Shown: positions 25,621 to 34,177, counted from the first letter of the stretch. The stretch: DNA of 55,695 nucleotides from an uncultured Lachnospiraceae bacterium (GCA_900549995.1 URQQ01000031.1:1-55695); one strand, 5' to 3'. Numbers and translations are program-made. Notes: generated from the letters alone by a model not told the origin.

Positions 25621-26125
25621 CCGGAGAGATAAAGAGCGGTATCTGAGGAGGAGCAAACGTATAAAAGAAAAATAAGAACAAGATCAATGCCAGAATCAGA
25701 AGATTGATGACACAAGGAAAGCGGAAATCAGGCTGTTTTGCGATCAGATAGCCGGACAGAAGATAGCAGGCTGCCGCACCGAGAATAAATGTCACAATAT
25801 CCATGAAGAGATAGTTTTGACCGATGATCCCGGTGTAAGTGTAGAAAAATGCCGTAATTGTTATCATTCCAACAACTGCTCCGGTCAGTTTGGCAGTGAT
25901 AAAATTCCGGTATTCTTTCCCGGTTAAAAAATATTGAGGGATAGAGTAGAAGAGTACCGGGAAAAATAATAACTTCAGATGTTCCCATGTGGACTCATTG
26001 ACAGGTGTAAATAAGGCGATGAGATCATTTTCATTGCACCATTCGTATAAAAAGTGAAACAGCGTGCCGGCTGCAACGGTAAAAAGAAAGCCTCCGTATT
26101 CGGAGTATTTCATTTTTCGGGTCAT
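25616..26125 (-). CDS. Small integral membrane protein, possibly DUF6512-like
   Basis: A 169-residue protein with about five hydrophobic helices. The segment FLYEWCNENDLIALFTPVNE followed by STWEHLKLLFFP (about residues 24-55) is the most distinctive region. It recalls small Clostridial membrane proteins with a conserved NEStWEH motif (DUF6512, from memory). Function is unknown. ATG 26125 is chosen over the longer ORF because AAGGGAGGAATT lies directly upstream. It stands after the coat-protein pair on the same strand, about 80 bases downstream. Confidence 0.7.
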   Translation of the reverse strand: MTRKMKYSEYGGFLFTVAAGTLFHFLYEWCNENDLIALFTPVNESTWEHLKLLFFPVLFYSIPQYFLTGKEYRNFITAKLTGAVVGMITITAFFYTYTGIIGQNYLFMDIVTFILGAAACYLLSGYLIAKQPDFRFPCVINLLILALILFLFFFYTFAPPQIPLFISPV

Positions 26126-26207
26126 AAAAATTCCTCCCTTCCGGTCTATGTATTCTGCGCAGGAGATATAAAGTTCCTGCACAGATAAGAATAAAGACAT
26201 GCGTTGT

Positions 26208-26465
26208 TTATTTGTAAGCTGTCTGTGTTAAGATAGATTTTACGTGTTCTACTTCTGAATCTGTTGCTTTTGCAGCAGGAACATAGTAACTTTTTTCACG
26301 GGCAATCTTATAAAGATTTTCCTGAGACATTTCACATTGATTACGGATCTGTTTCAGACACTGTTTCAGCTCTGCGTTTTCCGTCTGAGGAATCATTTCA
26401 CCGAACATTTTCAGTTCACCGTTAACGCCGACAAGTGCATCGGCTACCATTGTTTTCTCGTTCAT
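26208..26465 (-). CDS. CotF-like spore coat protein, larger member
   Basis: An 85-residue helical protein: ADALVGVNGELKMFGEMIPQ, then TENAELKQCLKQIRNQCEMS and a C-terminal tail KSYYVPAAKATDSEVEHVKS. This layout of two helices and an aromatic tail matches the Coat F (PF07875-type) family of spore coat proteins in Clostridia. It starts at ATG 26465 with GAAAGGTGGAT upstream, 15 bases after the 60-residue partner, forming an operon. Expression would be expected in the mother cell late in sporulation, though no sigma-E/K promoter was identified with confidence. Confidence 0.8.
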   Translation of the reverse strand: MNEKTMVADALVGVNGELKMFGEMIPQTENAELKQCLKQIRNQCEMSQENLYKIAREKSYYVPAAKATDSEVEHVKSILTQTAYK

Positions 26466-26480
26466 AATGATCCACCTTTC

Positions 26481-26663
26481 TTATAAGAATTTTAATAAGT
26501 CTTGTTTGTTTTTCATCGCAGAATCAGCGGCATCCTGGAAAAGCTTTTTGATCTGTGCATCTTCTGTCTGAGATGCATAATCTGTCATTTTACAATGTGT
26601 TGTGTCATATCCTCCGATGAGGTGACGAAGATTCTGAAGATCTAATAAAGATATATCAGACAT
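26481..26663 (-). CDS. CotF-like spore coat protein, small member
   Basis: A 60-residue protein (MSDISLLDLQNLRHLIGGYD, then MTDYASQTEDAQIKKLFQDA). It resembles the N-terminal helix pair of Coat F proteins and is the usual short partner of the 85-residue gene that follows it by 15 bases. ATG 26663 has AAAGGAGGTACC just upstream, an excellent site. Together the two look like a split or duplicated CotF. Confidence 0.8.
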   Translation of the reverse strand: MSDISLLDLQNLRHLIGGYDTTHCKMTDYASQTEDAQIKKLFQDAADSAMKNKQDLLKFL

Positions 26664-26823
26664 GGCAGGTACCTCCTTTGATAATTGCTTATAGTTTACA
26701 AATTTTATTATGCCGGATTGAATAAGAAATATACTTCCGAAAAAGGATATGGTAAAATGTTTTTAGGATTTCGGGCGCGCGAGGTGCAAAGAAATCCCCA
26801 GGCATCAGGGGGCAAAGTACCTT

Positions 26824-26851
26824 TTGACCCCAACACTGGCATGGATAAAAT
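26824..26851 (+). promoter_or_regulatory. Promoter of the Gfo/Idh/MocA oxidoreductase gene
   Basis: TTGACC (26824-26829), a 16-base spacer and TAAAAT (26846-26851), about 18 bases before the start codon. The stretch before it (26700-26820) holds only short hairpin-forming C/G runs and no convincing gene. Confidence 0.65.
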
Positions 26852-26868
26852 AAAAAGAGGTGTTGTAA

Positions 26869-27840
26869 ATGAAAGTTGGGATACTTGGAACAGGGAATAT
26901 TGCACGTAAGATGGCGTATACGTTAAGTCAGATGGACGATGCCGTGTGTCTGGCTGCAGCGGCGCGGGATATGGCACGGGCAGAAAAATTTGCAAGGGAA
27001 TATGGGATTAAAAGAGCCTATGATTCCTATGAGAAATTGGTCAATGACCCGGAGGTCGAGTTGATTTACATAGCAACTCCGCATTCTCTGCACTATGAAC
27101 ACGCAAAACTGTGTATTATGCATGGGAAGCCGGTTTTATGTGAAAAACCATTTATGGCGAATGCAAAGCAGGCAAAGGAGATCCTTGCGCTGGCAGAAGA
27201 AAAGAACGTCTTTGTCACGGAAGCGATCTGGACAAGGTATATGCCGTCCAGAACGATGGTTGATGCGGTGATCAAAAGCGGACAGATCGGGGAGATAGTA
27301 TCTGTGACGGCAAATCTTGGATATGATCTCAGGAATGTGAAGCGTCTGAATGATCCGGCACTGGCAGGAGGAGCGCTTCTGGATGTGGGAATTTATCCGT
27401 TATCTTTTGTAAGTATGGTTCTTGGAAATGATATCCAGAAAACGGTATCGATGTGTACAAAGACGAAAACAGGTGTGGATGCCCAGAATTCAGTGATTCT
27501 GAAATATCCCGGCGGAAAGCTGGCTTCTGTACACAGCAGCATGGAAGGCGCGACAGAGCAGTATGGGATTGTATACGGTACAAAAGGATATCTGATTGCG
27601 GAGAATATCAATAATATTGATAAGATCAGGATTTATTCACCGGACCGTGAACTTGTGAAAGAGCTGACTCCTCCGGCACAGATCACGGGATTTGAAGATG
27701 AGGTGAGAGCGTCAATGAAAGCTCTTTGCGAGGGGAAAATAGAATGCCCTCAGATTCCCCATTCAGAGATCATTTTTATGATGGAACTGATGGATTCACT
27801 GAGAGAGGACTGGGGAATACAGTTTCCTTTTGAATTGTAA
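26869..27840 (+). CDS. Gfo/Idh/MocA-family NAD(P)-dependent oxidoreductase
   Basis: A 323-residue protein. The N-terminus is a Rossmann fold (VGILGTGNIARKMAYTLSQM). The family's catalytic motif follows as VLCEKPFMANAKQAKEIL (EKP, about residues 91-94). The C-terminal alpha/beta domain contains GGALLDVGIYPLSF, another conserved block. Family members oxidise or reduce sugars, inositols, dihydrodiols or biliverdin. The combination of IAFxG-less start and GALLDVG block resembles the dihydrodiol-dehydrogenase-like group, but the substrate cannot be named. It is a single-gene unit with its own promoter and terminator. Confidence 0.88.
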   Translation: MKVGILGTGNIARKMAYTLSQMDDAVCLAAAARDMARAEKFAREYGIKRAYDSYEKLVNDPEVELIYIATPHSLHYEHAKLCIMHGKPVLCEKPFMANAKQAKEILALAEEKNVFVTEAIWTRYMPSRTMVDAVIKSGQIGEIVSVTANLGYDLRNVKRLNDPALAGGALLDVGIYPLSFVSMVLGNDIQKTVSMCTKTKTGVDAQNSVILKYPGGKLASVHSSMEGATEQYGIVYGTKGYLIAENINNIDKIRIYSPDRELVKELTPPAQITGFEDEVRASMKALCEGKIECPQIPHSEIIFMMELMDSLREDWGIQFPFEL

Positions 27841-27854
27841 AAAATGAGCCGGGA

Positions 27855-27906
27855 AGTGCTGTAGATCCGTGGAAACATTGTGTTTTACGGAAATACAGCA
27901 TTTTTG
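27855..27906 (+). terminator. Terminator after the oxidoreductase gene
   Basis: TGCTGTA (27857-27863) pairs with TACAGCA (27894-27900), and inner bases TCCGT/ACGGA and AAACA/TGTTT also pair. Five Ts follow. The A-rich 5' flank is weak. Confidence 0.8.
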
Positions 27907-27925
27907 AATTCACTGGTTGGGATGA

Positions 27926-28624
27926 TCAGCAGCATTTGCGGATAAAGGCAGTGAACAGATCTTTCATCTGGGCAGAGGAATCATACATGCTTTCCGGGTG
28001 CCACTGGACGCCGATCACGAATGTGCTTCCGGGCATTTCAAGTGCTTCAATGGTTCCGTCTGAAGTACGGGCTGAGACAGCCAGTCCTTCGCCGGGCCGG
28101 GCGACGGTCTGGTGATGATAGCTGTTCGTATAGGCGAAACTTCCGATAATTCTGTAAAGCCGGCTGTCCGGGGATACTAAAACTTTGTGGCTGACATCTC
28201 TTCTTGTGAGGGATGTCTGCATATGGTTTATGGCATCTCCGGGCTTTAGGGAGATATCCTGGTAAATGGTTCCCTGGCAGGCCACATTTAGTACCTGCAT
28301 CCCCCGGCAGATAGCAAGCACGGGTTTTTTATTCCTCAGGACTTCTTTCATCAGGCGGATCTGGAAGATATCCAGTGTAATATCTGTCTCACCAATGCCG
28401 AAAGCTGGTTCCTCTTTGAAAAGCAAAGGGTTAATATCACCGCCTCCGCAGAAGAGAAAACCGTCGAAGAGGCTGACATAGCATTTGATTGCTTCATTTG
28501 ATTTGACCATCGGAAGAATGACGGGGATGCCGCCTGCCCGGTGGACTGCGTGGATATAAGAATCAGTTACAAATTGTCTGTTCTGGCTCAGGCCGCAGAT
28601 AATAATACCAATTTTACGTTTCAT
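27926..28624 (-). CDS. Class I glutamine amidotransferase-like hydrolase (peptidase C26, PuuD type)
   Basis: A 232-residue hydrolase of the gamma-glutamyl-GABA hydrolase group. The oxyanion region is FDGFLFCGGGDINP (about residue 55), the nucleophile Cys is in PVLAICRGMQVLNVACQG (about residues 97-114), and the catalytic His and Glu are in VIGVQWHPESMY. It hydrolyses gamma-glutamyl amides in the cytoplasm. The exact substrate (gamma-glutamyl-GABA or gamma-glutamyl peptides) is not certain. It starts at ATG 28624 with AAAAGGATG upstream. It is divergent from a dipeptidase gene with only 64 bases between them, hinting at shared regulation of peptide or glutamate scavenging. Confidence 0.9.
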   Translation of the reverse strand: MKRKIGIIICGLSQNRQFVTDSYIHAVHRAGGIPVILPMVKSNEAIKCYVSLFDGFLFCGGGDINPLLFKEEPAFGIGETDITLDIFQIRLMKEVLRNKKPVLAICRGMQVLNVACQGTIYQDISLKPGDAINHMQTSLTRRDVSHKVLVSPDSRLYRIIGSFAYTNSYHHQTVARPGEGLAVSARTSDGTIEALEMPGSTFVIGVQWHPESMYDSSAQMKDLFTAFIRKCC

Positions 28625-28688
28625 AGATACATCCTTTTCTTAATAGAGTAGACTATAATAATATAAATTATGCAGGGAGAATAAAATT

Positions 28689-29654
28689 ATGAGCTTGATA
28701 GATCTTCATTGTGATACAATCTGGAAACTGATGATGGATGGGGAGGGGGTCACCATCCGGGAGAATAACGGAAGCATTGATCTGGATGGCATGGAAAGGG
28801 CAGGCACGATGGCACAGTTTTTTGCATGCTTTGTCTATATGAAGGAATTTGAGGGAGAAAGAAGATTTTCAGAAGGGTATGAGCATGCATTGGAAATGAT
28901 CCGGCGGATGGAACTGGAAGTGCAGAGGGAAGATACGCTCGAATTTGCAGGCAGTGTGGAGGAGATTATGAAACATGCCGGGCAGGGGAAAATATCTGCG
29001 GTACTGACGGTGGAGGAAGGAGGAATTCTGGATGGGGAGATGGAGCGTTTGTCTGTACTGTACCAGAAAGGAATCCGCCTGATGACGCTGACGTGGAATG
29101 AAAAAAACTGTATCGGATGGCCCAACAGCAGCAATCCAAAAGACATGGCAAGAGGGCTGACACCGTTTGGACGGGAGACGGTGGAACGGATGAATGAGAT
29201 GGGAATGGTGGTAGATGTCTCTCATCTGTCAGACGGGGGATTCTTTGAGGTGCTGGATATCAGCAGGAAACCGGTGATTGCATCCCACTCCAATGCAAGG
29301 GCACTTTGTTCCCACCCAAGAAATCTGTCAGATGATATGATACGCAGCCTGTCTGAGTGTGGAGGCGTTGCCGGGCTTAACTTTTATCCGTATTTTCTTA
29401 ATGAGCAAGGACAGGTGACGATGGCAGAGATTGCAGCTCACGCAAAGCATATGATCAATGTGGGCGGAAGTGATTTTCTCGCAATTGGGAGTGATTTTGA
29501 CGGGTACGATGAGGGAACCTCTGATCTTATCCATATCAGGCAGATGGATCAGCTGAAACAGGTAATGGAGGATTCCGGGATCACTGCACGGCAGATGGAA
29601 AAGATCTGGAGTGAGAATGCTCTGAGGTTCCTCAGAGAAGTCTGGAAGGAGTAG
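28689..29654 (+). CDS. Membrane-dipeptidase family metallopeptidase (M19, renal dipeptidase type)
   Basis: A 321-residue zinc dipeptidase. DLHCDT (residues 5-10) supplies the first H-x-D metal ligands, LTVEEGG (about 112) the bridging Glu, and VDVSHLSDGGF and ASHSNARALCSHPRN the later His ligands; AIGSDFDGYD closes the site. Bacterial members hydrolyse dipeptides, including some D-containing ones, normally in the cytoplasm. There is no signal peptide. It starts at ATG 28689 with GGGAGAATAAAA upstream. It is divergent from the C26 hydrolase; an Na+ symporter gene follows about 135 bases later. Confidence 0.93.
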   Translation: MSLIDLHCDTIWKLMMDGEGVTIRENNGSIDLDGMERAGTMAQFFACFVYMKEFEGERRFSEGYEHALEMIRRMELEVQREDTLEFAGSVEEIMKHAGQGKISAVLTVEEGGILDGEMERLSVLYQKGIRLMTLTWNEKNCIGWPNSSNPKDMARGLTPFGRETVERMNEMGMVVDVSHLSDGGFFEVLDISRKPVIASHSNARALCSHPRNLSDDMIRSLSECGGVAGLNFYPYFLNEQGQVTMAEIAAHAKHMINVGGSDFLAIGSDFDGYDEGTSDLIHIRQMDQLKQVMEDSGITARQMEKIWSENALRFLREVWKE

Positions 29655-29790
29655 TACCGAATTTTTTATTGCCTTGCCGCGTTAAAGCGTGTTAGAATAC
29701 TACGTGGAGTACATTTGTTATGACTTCGGTATTTTACAGAAAGAGAGAGTCAGAAGCCAGAAGTAATGGTTTCTGAACGAACGTGGAAAA

Positions 29791-31104
29791 ATGGAAAAAA
29801 GAGAGAAATTTACGAGTAAGCTTGGGTTTGTGACTGCCTGCATCGGCTCGGCAATCGGGCTTGGAAACATCTGGATGTTTCCATACCGCCTTGGCAGATA
29901 TGGCGGCGCCGCATTTTTAATTCCCTATCTGATCTTTGTTATTATTCTTGGGTCAACGGGGCTGATCACAGAATTTTCCTTCGGCAGGAAGTACGCCGGA
30001 GGATCAATGACAGGGATTGTCACCATATTTAAGGAAAAGCACCGAAGATTCGGGCGGTTTGTCGGAATGCTCCCGGCAGTTGGACTTGCGGGAATATTCA
30101 TGTTTTACAATATTGTGGTTGGATGGATTCTCAAATATTTTGGGATGAGTATCACGGGAAAGCTGAAAACTGTTGATAAAGACACCTTTTTCAACAGTTT
30201 TGCTGGAACTGGAGCTTCGGTTCCATGGGATATTCTGGCGGTTGTAATCACCGTACTGATCATTTGTGCGGGAGTTATTAACGGGATTGAACGGATCAGC
30301 AAGATTATCATGCCGGCATTATTCATCATATTTGCAGCGCTTGCTGTGCGGTCGGTGACACTTCCGGGTGCCGCAGAAGGGGTAAAGTTCCTTCTGATGC
30401 CGAAATGGGAGTATCTGCTGAAGGCCGATACCTGGATCATGGCGCTTGGCCAGGCATTTTTTACCGTATCAGTGAATGGATGCGGAATGGTGGTATACGG
30501 AAGCTATCTGAAGAAAGAGTATGATATTCCAAAACTTGCGCTCAGCACGGCGGTTCTTGATACACTGGCAGCACTTCTTGCTTCTTTTGTGATCATGCCG
30601 GCGGTGTTTGCGTTCGGGGTAGACTTAAAAGCAGGTCCGCCGCTTTTATTTATGACAATGCCGGTGATTTTCGATCAGATGCCGGGAGGAAGAGTCATCG
30701 CGGTCATCTTTTTCCTGAGCCTGTTATTCGCGGCGGTGTCCTCTTCAATCAATATGCTGGAAGGCGTTGTGGAGGCTGTGATTTCGAATACACGCCTGAC
30801 CAGAAAACGGGCGGTTTTCCTTGTAGGTGCAGTCCTCTGTGTCTTATCGGTACCTCTGAATCTTAGTATGTCTGCATTTGACAGCTTTACCAATATGATC
30901 ACGATTGTGGTCTCACCGCTTGCAGCGCTTTTGGTCGTGTTCGTTTTTTACTATATGGGAGATGCAAAAGAGGCACTGCGGGAGATGAATCTGGGGGCTT
31001 CGGTGAAGATGAAGAGGCCGTTTCTGATTCTGGCGAAATATATTTTTACAGCGGTTACAATTCTTGTTGTGATTCTCGGGGTTGTATATGGGGGAATCGG
31101 ATAA
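29791..31104 (+). CDS. Neurotransmitter:sodium symporter family transporter (LeuT-like)
   Basis: A 437-residue protein with about 11-12 membrane helices. The unwound first helix and Na+ sites appear as GFVTACIGSAIGLGNIWMFP (residues 12-31). NGCGMVVYGSY lies in helix 6, and ILEGVVEAVIS-like sequence occurs in helix 8 (SSINMLEGVVEAVI). The family couples Na+ entry to uptake of amino acids. The 11-helix length and short C-terminus fit the bacterial MhsT/TnaT group, which takes up hydrophobic or aromatic residues, but specificity is inferred. The start is ATG 29791 with a weak upstream site. It is followed 12 bases later by a lipoprotein gene. Confidence 0.92.
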   Translation: MEKREKFTSKLGFVTACIGSAIGLGNIWMFPYRLGRYGGAAFLIPYLIFVIILGSTGLITEFSFGRKYAGGSMTGIVTIFKEKHRRFGRFVGMLPAVGLAGIFMFYNIVVGWILKYFGMSITGKLKTVDKDTFFNSFAGTGASVPWDILAVVITVLIICAGVINGIERISKIIMPALFIIFAALAVRSVTLPGAAEGVKFLLMPKWEYLLKADTWIMALGQAFFTVSVNGCGMVVYGSYLKKEYDIPKLALSTAVLDTLAALLASFVIMPAVFAFGVDLKAGPPLLFMTMPVIFDQMPGGRVIAVIFFLSLLFAAVSSSINMLEGVVEAVISNTRLTRKRAVFLVGAVLCVLSVPLNLSMSAFDSFTNMITIVVSPLAALLVVFVFYYMGDAKEALREMNLGASVKMKRPFLILAKYIFTAVTILVVILGVVYGGIG

Positions 31105-31116
31105 AGGAGAGACGAA

Positions 31117-32490
31117 ATGAGATGGAAAAGAAGTCTGGTGGGTTTCATATCTGTTCTTTCAGGGGCGGCAGTTTTTGCCTGCGGTCAGAAGAGGGAAGAA
31201 CCTGTTATGGAGAAAGCGTCCGTATATATCCGGTGTTACAGTGAAGAGACGGCGAAAGTATGGAGCAAGATTGCGGGAACTTACCGGACGGAACAGGGGG
31301 TAAATCTCCGGGTGCTTGATCCGGATGAAATTGCCGGAGAAGATAACCAGCCAACGATTGCCGTGCTTGAGAAAGCAACGGATTATGAAAAGTGGAGAGA
31401 CCGGTGTATGGATCTCTCTGATACGAGAATGTATGCGTGGCTTCTTGACCAGAGTATGGCACTGAAGGAGAAAAAATCAGTGACGGCAGTGCCGTGCGGA
31501 ATGAAAAGTTTTGGAATCATTTACAATAAGGGGATGACAGACCGGTATTTTGAAAAAGAAGACCGGGCTGTGAAGTCAGAAGATATGGACGGAATACAGA
31601 CCTTTGAAGAGTTCAGGGAAGTCGTGGAAGATATGACGGAGAATCAGCAGGAGCTTGGATACCGTGGTGTGTTTGCAAGTCCGTATCTGGGAGAAGGAGA
31701 AAATGGCTGGCAGATGGAACTTCTGGAGGCAGCCTTAAGCCTGGAACAGCAGGAAAGAGGGAACTCTGAGAAAGCCAAGATGGATTTCCTCTACTCTGAC
31801 AGTGTCCGGGATCTTGTGGATCTGTATTTTGACAATTCCTGTACGGGGAAGAACAGTTTATGGCGGAAGAGTCAGGAGGATGCCTGCAGAGAGTTTGCAG
31901 AAGGCGAGGCTGTCATGATCCAGGGCGATGATCAGACGTATCAGAAGATCAGTGAACTTTCGGAGGATGTGATCCCCAAAAAGGGAATCCGGTATCTGCC
32001 GCTTATGCCCTGGGAGGGATCACCGGAAGGACTTTGCGTGAAGGCAGATGATTATCTGTGCATCAATGATGAGGCAACACAGGGCAGTAAGAAAGCGGCG
32101 GTTACATTTCTGGAATGGCTGTATGAGACAGACCAGGGAAAGGAATATGTGACAAAGGAGATGGGGTACACTGCCCCATATGTAACATTTTCGGAGGAAG
32201 ATATTCCGGCAGACCCTCTGGCGCTTGAGATGGTGATAGCGGCAGAAAGGCAGAAGATTCATTTTGTGGACTGGAGCAGCGAAACAGTACACAGGATAGA
32301 TGAAGAGGTTCTGAGGCAGAATCTGCTGGAGTACGCAAGGACGCTTAAGACGTGGGAAGAAGTAAGTACAGAGATCAGGAAAGAACTGAACGAAACAGAA
32401 GATGAGAAAAACAGAAAAATCCCTGGCGGCTGGAAGTACCAGCTTGCCGGGGATTCCTTTTTATTTATTTTGTTTCAGCCATTTTCATAG
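31117..32490 (+). CDS. Solute-binding-protein-like lipoprotein
   Basis: A 457-residue exported protein. The signal peptide ends in the lipobox AVFAC, with the modified Cys at residue 22. The mature part has the two-lobe pattern of family 1 ABC solute-binding proteins (YNKGMTDRYFEKE; TFEEFREVVEDMTENQ; FAEGEAVMIQGDDQTY; KKAAVTFLEWLYETDQGKEY). No ABC permease or ATPase is adjacent; instead it follows an Na+ symporter by 12 bases, with AAAGGAGAG as ribosome site. The last 25 or so codons (from about 32412) run through a terminator hairpin and the frame ends 26 bases inside the convergent argG. The natural stop has probably been lost, or the protein has an unusual tail. Confidence 0.85.
   Translation: MRWKRSLVGFISVLSGAAVFACGQKREEPVMEKASVYIRCYSEETAKVWSKIAGTYRTEQGVNLRVLDPDEIAGEDNQPTIAVLEKATDYEKWRDRCMDLSDTRMYAWLLDQSMALKEKKSVTAVPCGMKSFGIIYNKGMTDRYFEKEDRAVKSEDMDGIQTFEEFREVVEDMTENQQELGYRGVFASPYLGEGENGWQMELLEAALSLEQQERGNSEKAKMDFLYSDSVRDLVDLYFDNSCTGKNSLWRKSQEDACREFAEGEAVMIQGDDQTYQKISELSEDVIPKKGIRYLPLMPWEGSPEGLCVKADDYLCINDEATQGSKKAAVTFLEWLYETDQGKEYVTKEMGYTAPYVTFSEEDIPADPLALEMVIAAERQKIHFVDWSSETVHRIDEEVLRQNLLEYARTLKTWEEVSTEIRKELNETEDEKNRKIPGGWKYQLAGDSFLFILFQPFS
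32418..32468. terminator. Terminator hairpin between the lipoprotein gene and argG, inside the lipoprotein reading frame
   Basis: AATCCCTGGCGGCTGG (32418-32433) pairs with CCAGCTTGCCGGGGATT (32439-32455), with one bulge, and CCTTTTTATTT follows. It overlaps the end of the lipoprotein ORF and lies just after the argG stop on the other strand. Confidence 0.85.
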
Positions 32491-33682
32491 CGCGCACTTT
32501 TAGTGGAAGTCCGAAGAGACGGATGAATCCATCAGCGTCGTGGTGGTCATATAAATCACCGGTTGTAAAGCTTGCCAGAGACTCGCTGTATAAAGAATAT
32601 GGAGAAGTCGTTCCGGCTTTTATGATATTGCCTTTGTAAAGTTTGAATTTGACTTCACCTGTCACATATTCCTGTGTGCTTTCGATGAATGCCTGAACAG
32701 CTTCACGAAGAGGTGTGAACCATTTTCCTTCGTATACGATCTGTGCCAGCCTTTCAGCCATATCTTTCTTTACTTCAGTGGTAGCACGGTCTAATACAAG
32801 TTCTTCCAGCTGCTGGTGAGCTTCCATCAGGATTGTTCCGCCGGGAGTTTCATACACACCGCGGGATTTCATTCCTACCACACGGTTTTCTACGATATCA
32901 ACGATTCCGATGCCGTGTTTTCCGCCAAGTTCGTTTAATTTTGTAATAATTTCTGAGACTTTCATTTCCTCGCCGTTGACAGTCTTCGGAACACCTTTTT
33001 CAAATGTCATTGTCACGTATTCGCCTTCATCAGGAGCTTTTTCAGGTGTAACACCCAAAACGAGAAGATGGTCGTAGTTTGGTTCCACTGCCGGATCTTC
33101 AAGTTCCAGTCCTTCATGGCTGATGTGCCATAAGTTACGGTCACGGCTGTAGCTTGAATCTGCGGAGAATGGAAGATCGATGCCATGAGCCTTGCAGTAA
33201 TCAATCTCATCCTGGCGTGACTGCATTGTCCATACATCTGTCATACGCCATGGGGCAATGATTTTCAGGTCTGGCGCAAGTGCCATGATTCCGAGCTCAA
33301 AACGGATCTGGTCATTTCCTTTTCCTGTGGCACCGTGGCAGATGGCGGTAGCGCCTTCTTTTCTTGCGATTTCAACAAGACGTTTTGCGATTCCCGGACG
33401 TGCCATGGATGTTCCTAACAGATATTTATTCTCATACACTGCATTTGCCTGTACACAAGGAACGATATAATCATCACAGAATTCGTCAACAATGTTTTCT
33501 ATGTATAATTTTGAAGCTCCGGATAATTTTGCACGTTCTTCCAGTCCGTCCAGTTCATCTCCCTGGCCGACATCGATGCAGCAGCAGATGACCTCGTAAT
33601 CAAAATTTTCCTTTAACCAAGGGATGATAGCGGTAGTATCGAGACCGCCGGAATATGCTAAAACAACTTTTTCTTTACTCAT
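32465..33682 (-). CDS. argG: Argininosuccinate synthase
   Basis: A 405-residue enzyme of standard length. It condenses citrulline and aspartate using ATP, the seventh step to arginine. The PP-loop AYSGGLDTTAIIPWL is near residue 9, with SMARPGIAKRLVE (about 90), the signature GKGNDQIRFELG (about 120) and SYSRDRNLWHISHEG (about 176). It is a single-gene unit here: argH, its usual partner, is absent from the window. ATG 33682 has AGGAGGCAC upstream. The promoter at 33743-33771 carries an ARG-box-like motif over its -35 box, the same as at argC, so ArgR repression by arginine is likely. Confidence 0.97.
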   Translation of the reverse strand: MSKEKVVLAYSGGLDTTAIIPWLKENFDYEVICCCIDVGQGDELDGLEERAKLSGASKLYIENIVDEFCDDYIVPCVQANAVYENKYLLGTSMARPGIAKRLVEIARKEGATAICHGATGKGNDQIRFELGIMALAPDLKIIAPWRMTDVWTMQSRQDEIDYCKAHGIDLPFSADSSYSRDRNLWHISHEGLELEDPAVEPNYDHLLVLGVTPEKAPDEGEYVTMTFEKGVPKTVNGEEMKVSEIITKLNELGGKHGIGIVDIVENRVVGMKSRGVYETPGGTILMEAHQQLEELVLDRATTEVKKDMAERLAQIVYEGKWFTPLREAVQAFIESTQEYVTGEVKFKLYKGNIIKAGTTSPYSLYSESLASFTTGDLYDHHDADGFIRLFGLPLKVRAMKMAETK

Positions 33683-33742
33683 TTTATGTGCCTCCTGATA
33701 AATTTTCTTTTTTTATGGCTATCGAGCCGTAACGCTAAAATT

Positions 33743-33771
33743 ACTATACACCCAAAGTTATAATTATGCAA
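33743..33771 (-). promoter_or_regulatory. argG promoter with overlapping ARG box
   Basis: On the minus strand: TTGCAT (33771-33766), a 17-base spacer and TATAGT (33748-33743). The ARG-box-like TTATAATTATGCA lies at 33758-33770, shared as a 12-base core with the argC promoter. Confidence 0.8.
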
Positions 33772-33774
33772 GAA

Positions 33775-33929
33775 GAATTTATAAAAACTGTAAAAAATAT
33801 ATAAAAAAGCTTATAAAATGCATAAAATTAATAAATATACATTAAAAATGAATAAATAGTGAATAACAGAAAATGACTGTCTACATACCATATAGAAAGG
33901 CTGGAATTTGAAAAAGAAGAAAATGCCTA
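33775..33929. promoter_or_regulatory. A/T-rich intergenic stretch with ARG-box-like half sites
   Basis: The gap between argG and the small ORF has no gene. It contains half sites TGCATAA (33819-33825) and TGAATAA (33849-33855 and 33860-33866), like those bound by ArgR/AhrC. These may extend the argG operator or affect the rightward promoter at 33930. Confidence 0.45.
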
Positions 33930-33957
33930 TTGACAAATCGAATAATTGGAGTAGAAT
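33930..33957 (+). promoter_or_regulatory. Promoter of the small ORF at 34010
   Basis: A consensus TTGACA (33930-33935), a 16-base spacer and TAGAAT (33952-33957). The leader is about 45 bases. Confidence 0.65.
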
Positions 33958-34009
33958 AGGAAAAAATAAAAGCAAACAGATTTCACGAAAATGATTGGAG
34001 ACATTTATT

Positions 34010-34177
34010 ATGAGTCACTTGACGTTAAATAACAATGTAAATTTCATAAAATTATCTGATCAGACTCTGCCCGTTAGTGACAGTGTTGTTTTTGTCCCGT
34101 GCTATCCCTTTGGGGTATGTGCAGAAAAACTTCATACTGGCAGTAACGAGGATATGTTGTGCTTGGCGTTTGAATAA
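34010..34177 (+). CDS. Possible small protein of 55 residues, unknown function
   Basis: The frame begins ATG AGT CAC with TTGGAG about nine bases upstream and ends at 34177. It is preceded by a good promoter and followed by a terminator, so it forms a complete small transcription unit of about 290 bases. The product starts MSHLTLNNNVNFIKLSDQTL and has three cysteines in its C-terminal half, no membrane helix and no recognised motif. Base composition is less A/T-rich than the flanks, as expected of a coding or structured region. A non-coding regulatory RNA is the main alternative. It lies between argG and proBA. Confidence 0.45.
   Translation: MSHLTLNNNVNFIKLSDQTLPVSDSVVFVPCYPFGVCAEKLHTGSNEDMLCLAFE

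Noticed and set aside
26685..26909. 74-codon ORF before the Gfo/Idh/MocA gene
   Set aside because: It overlaps the promoter and the start of the oxidoreductase gene in another frame, has no ribosome site and shows no protein-like composition.
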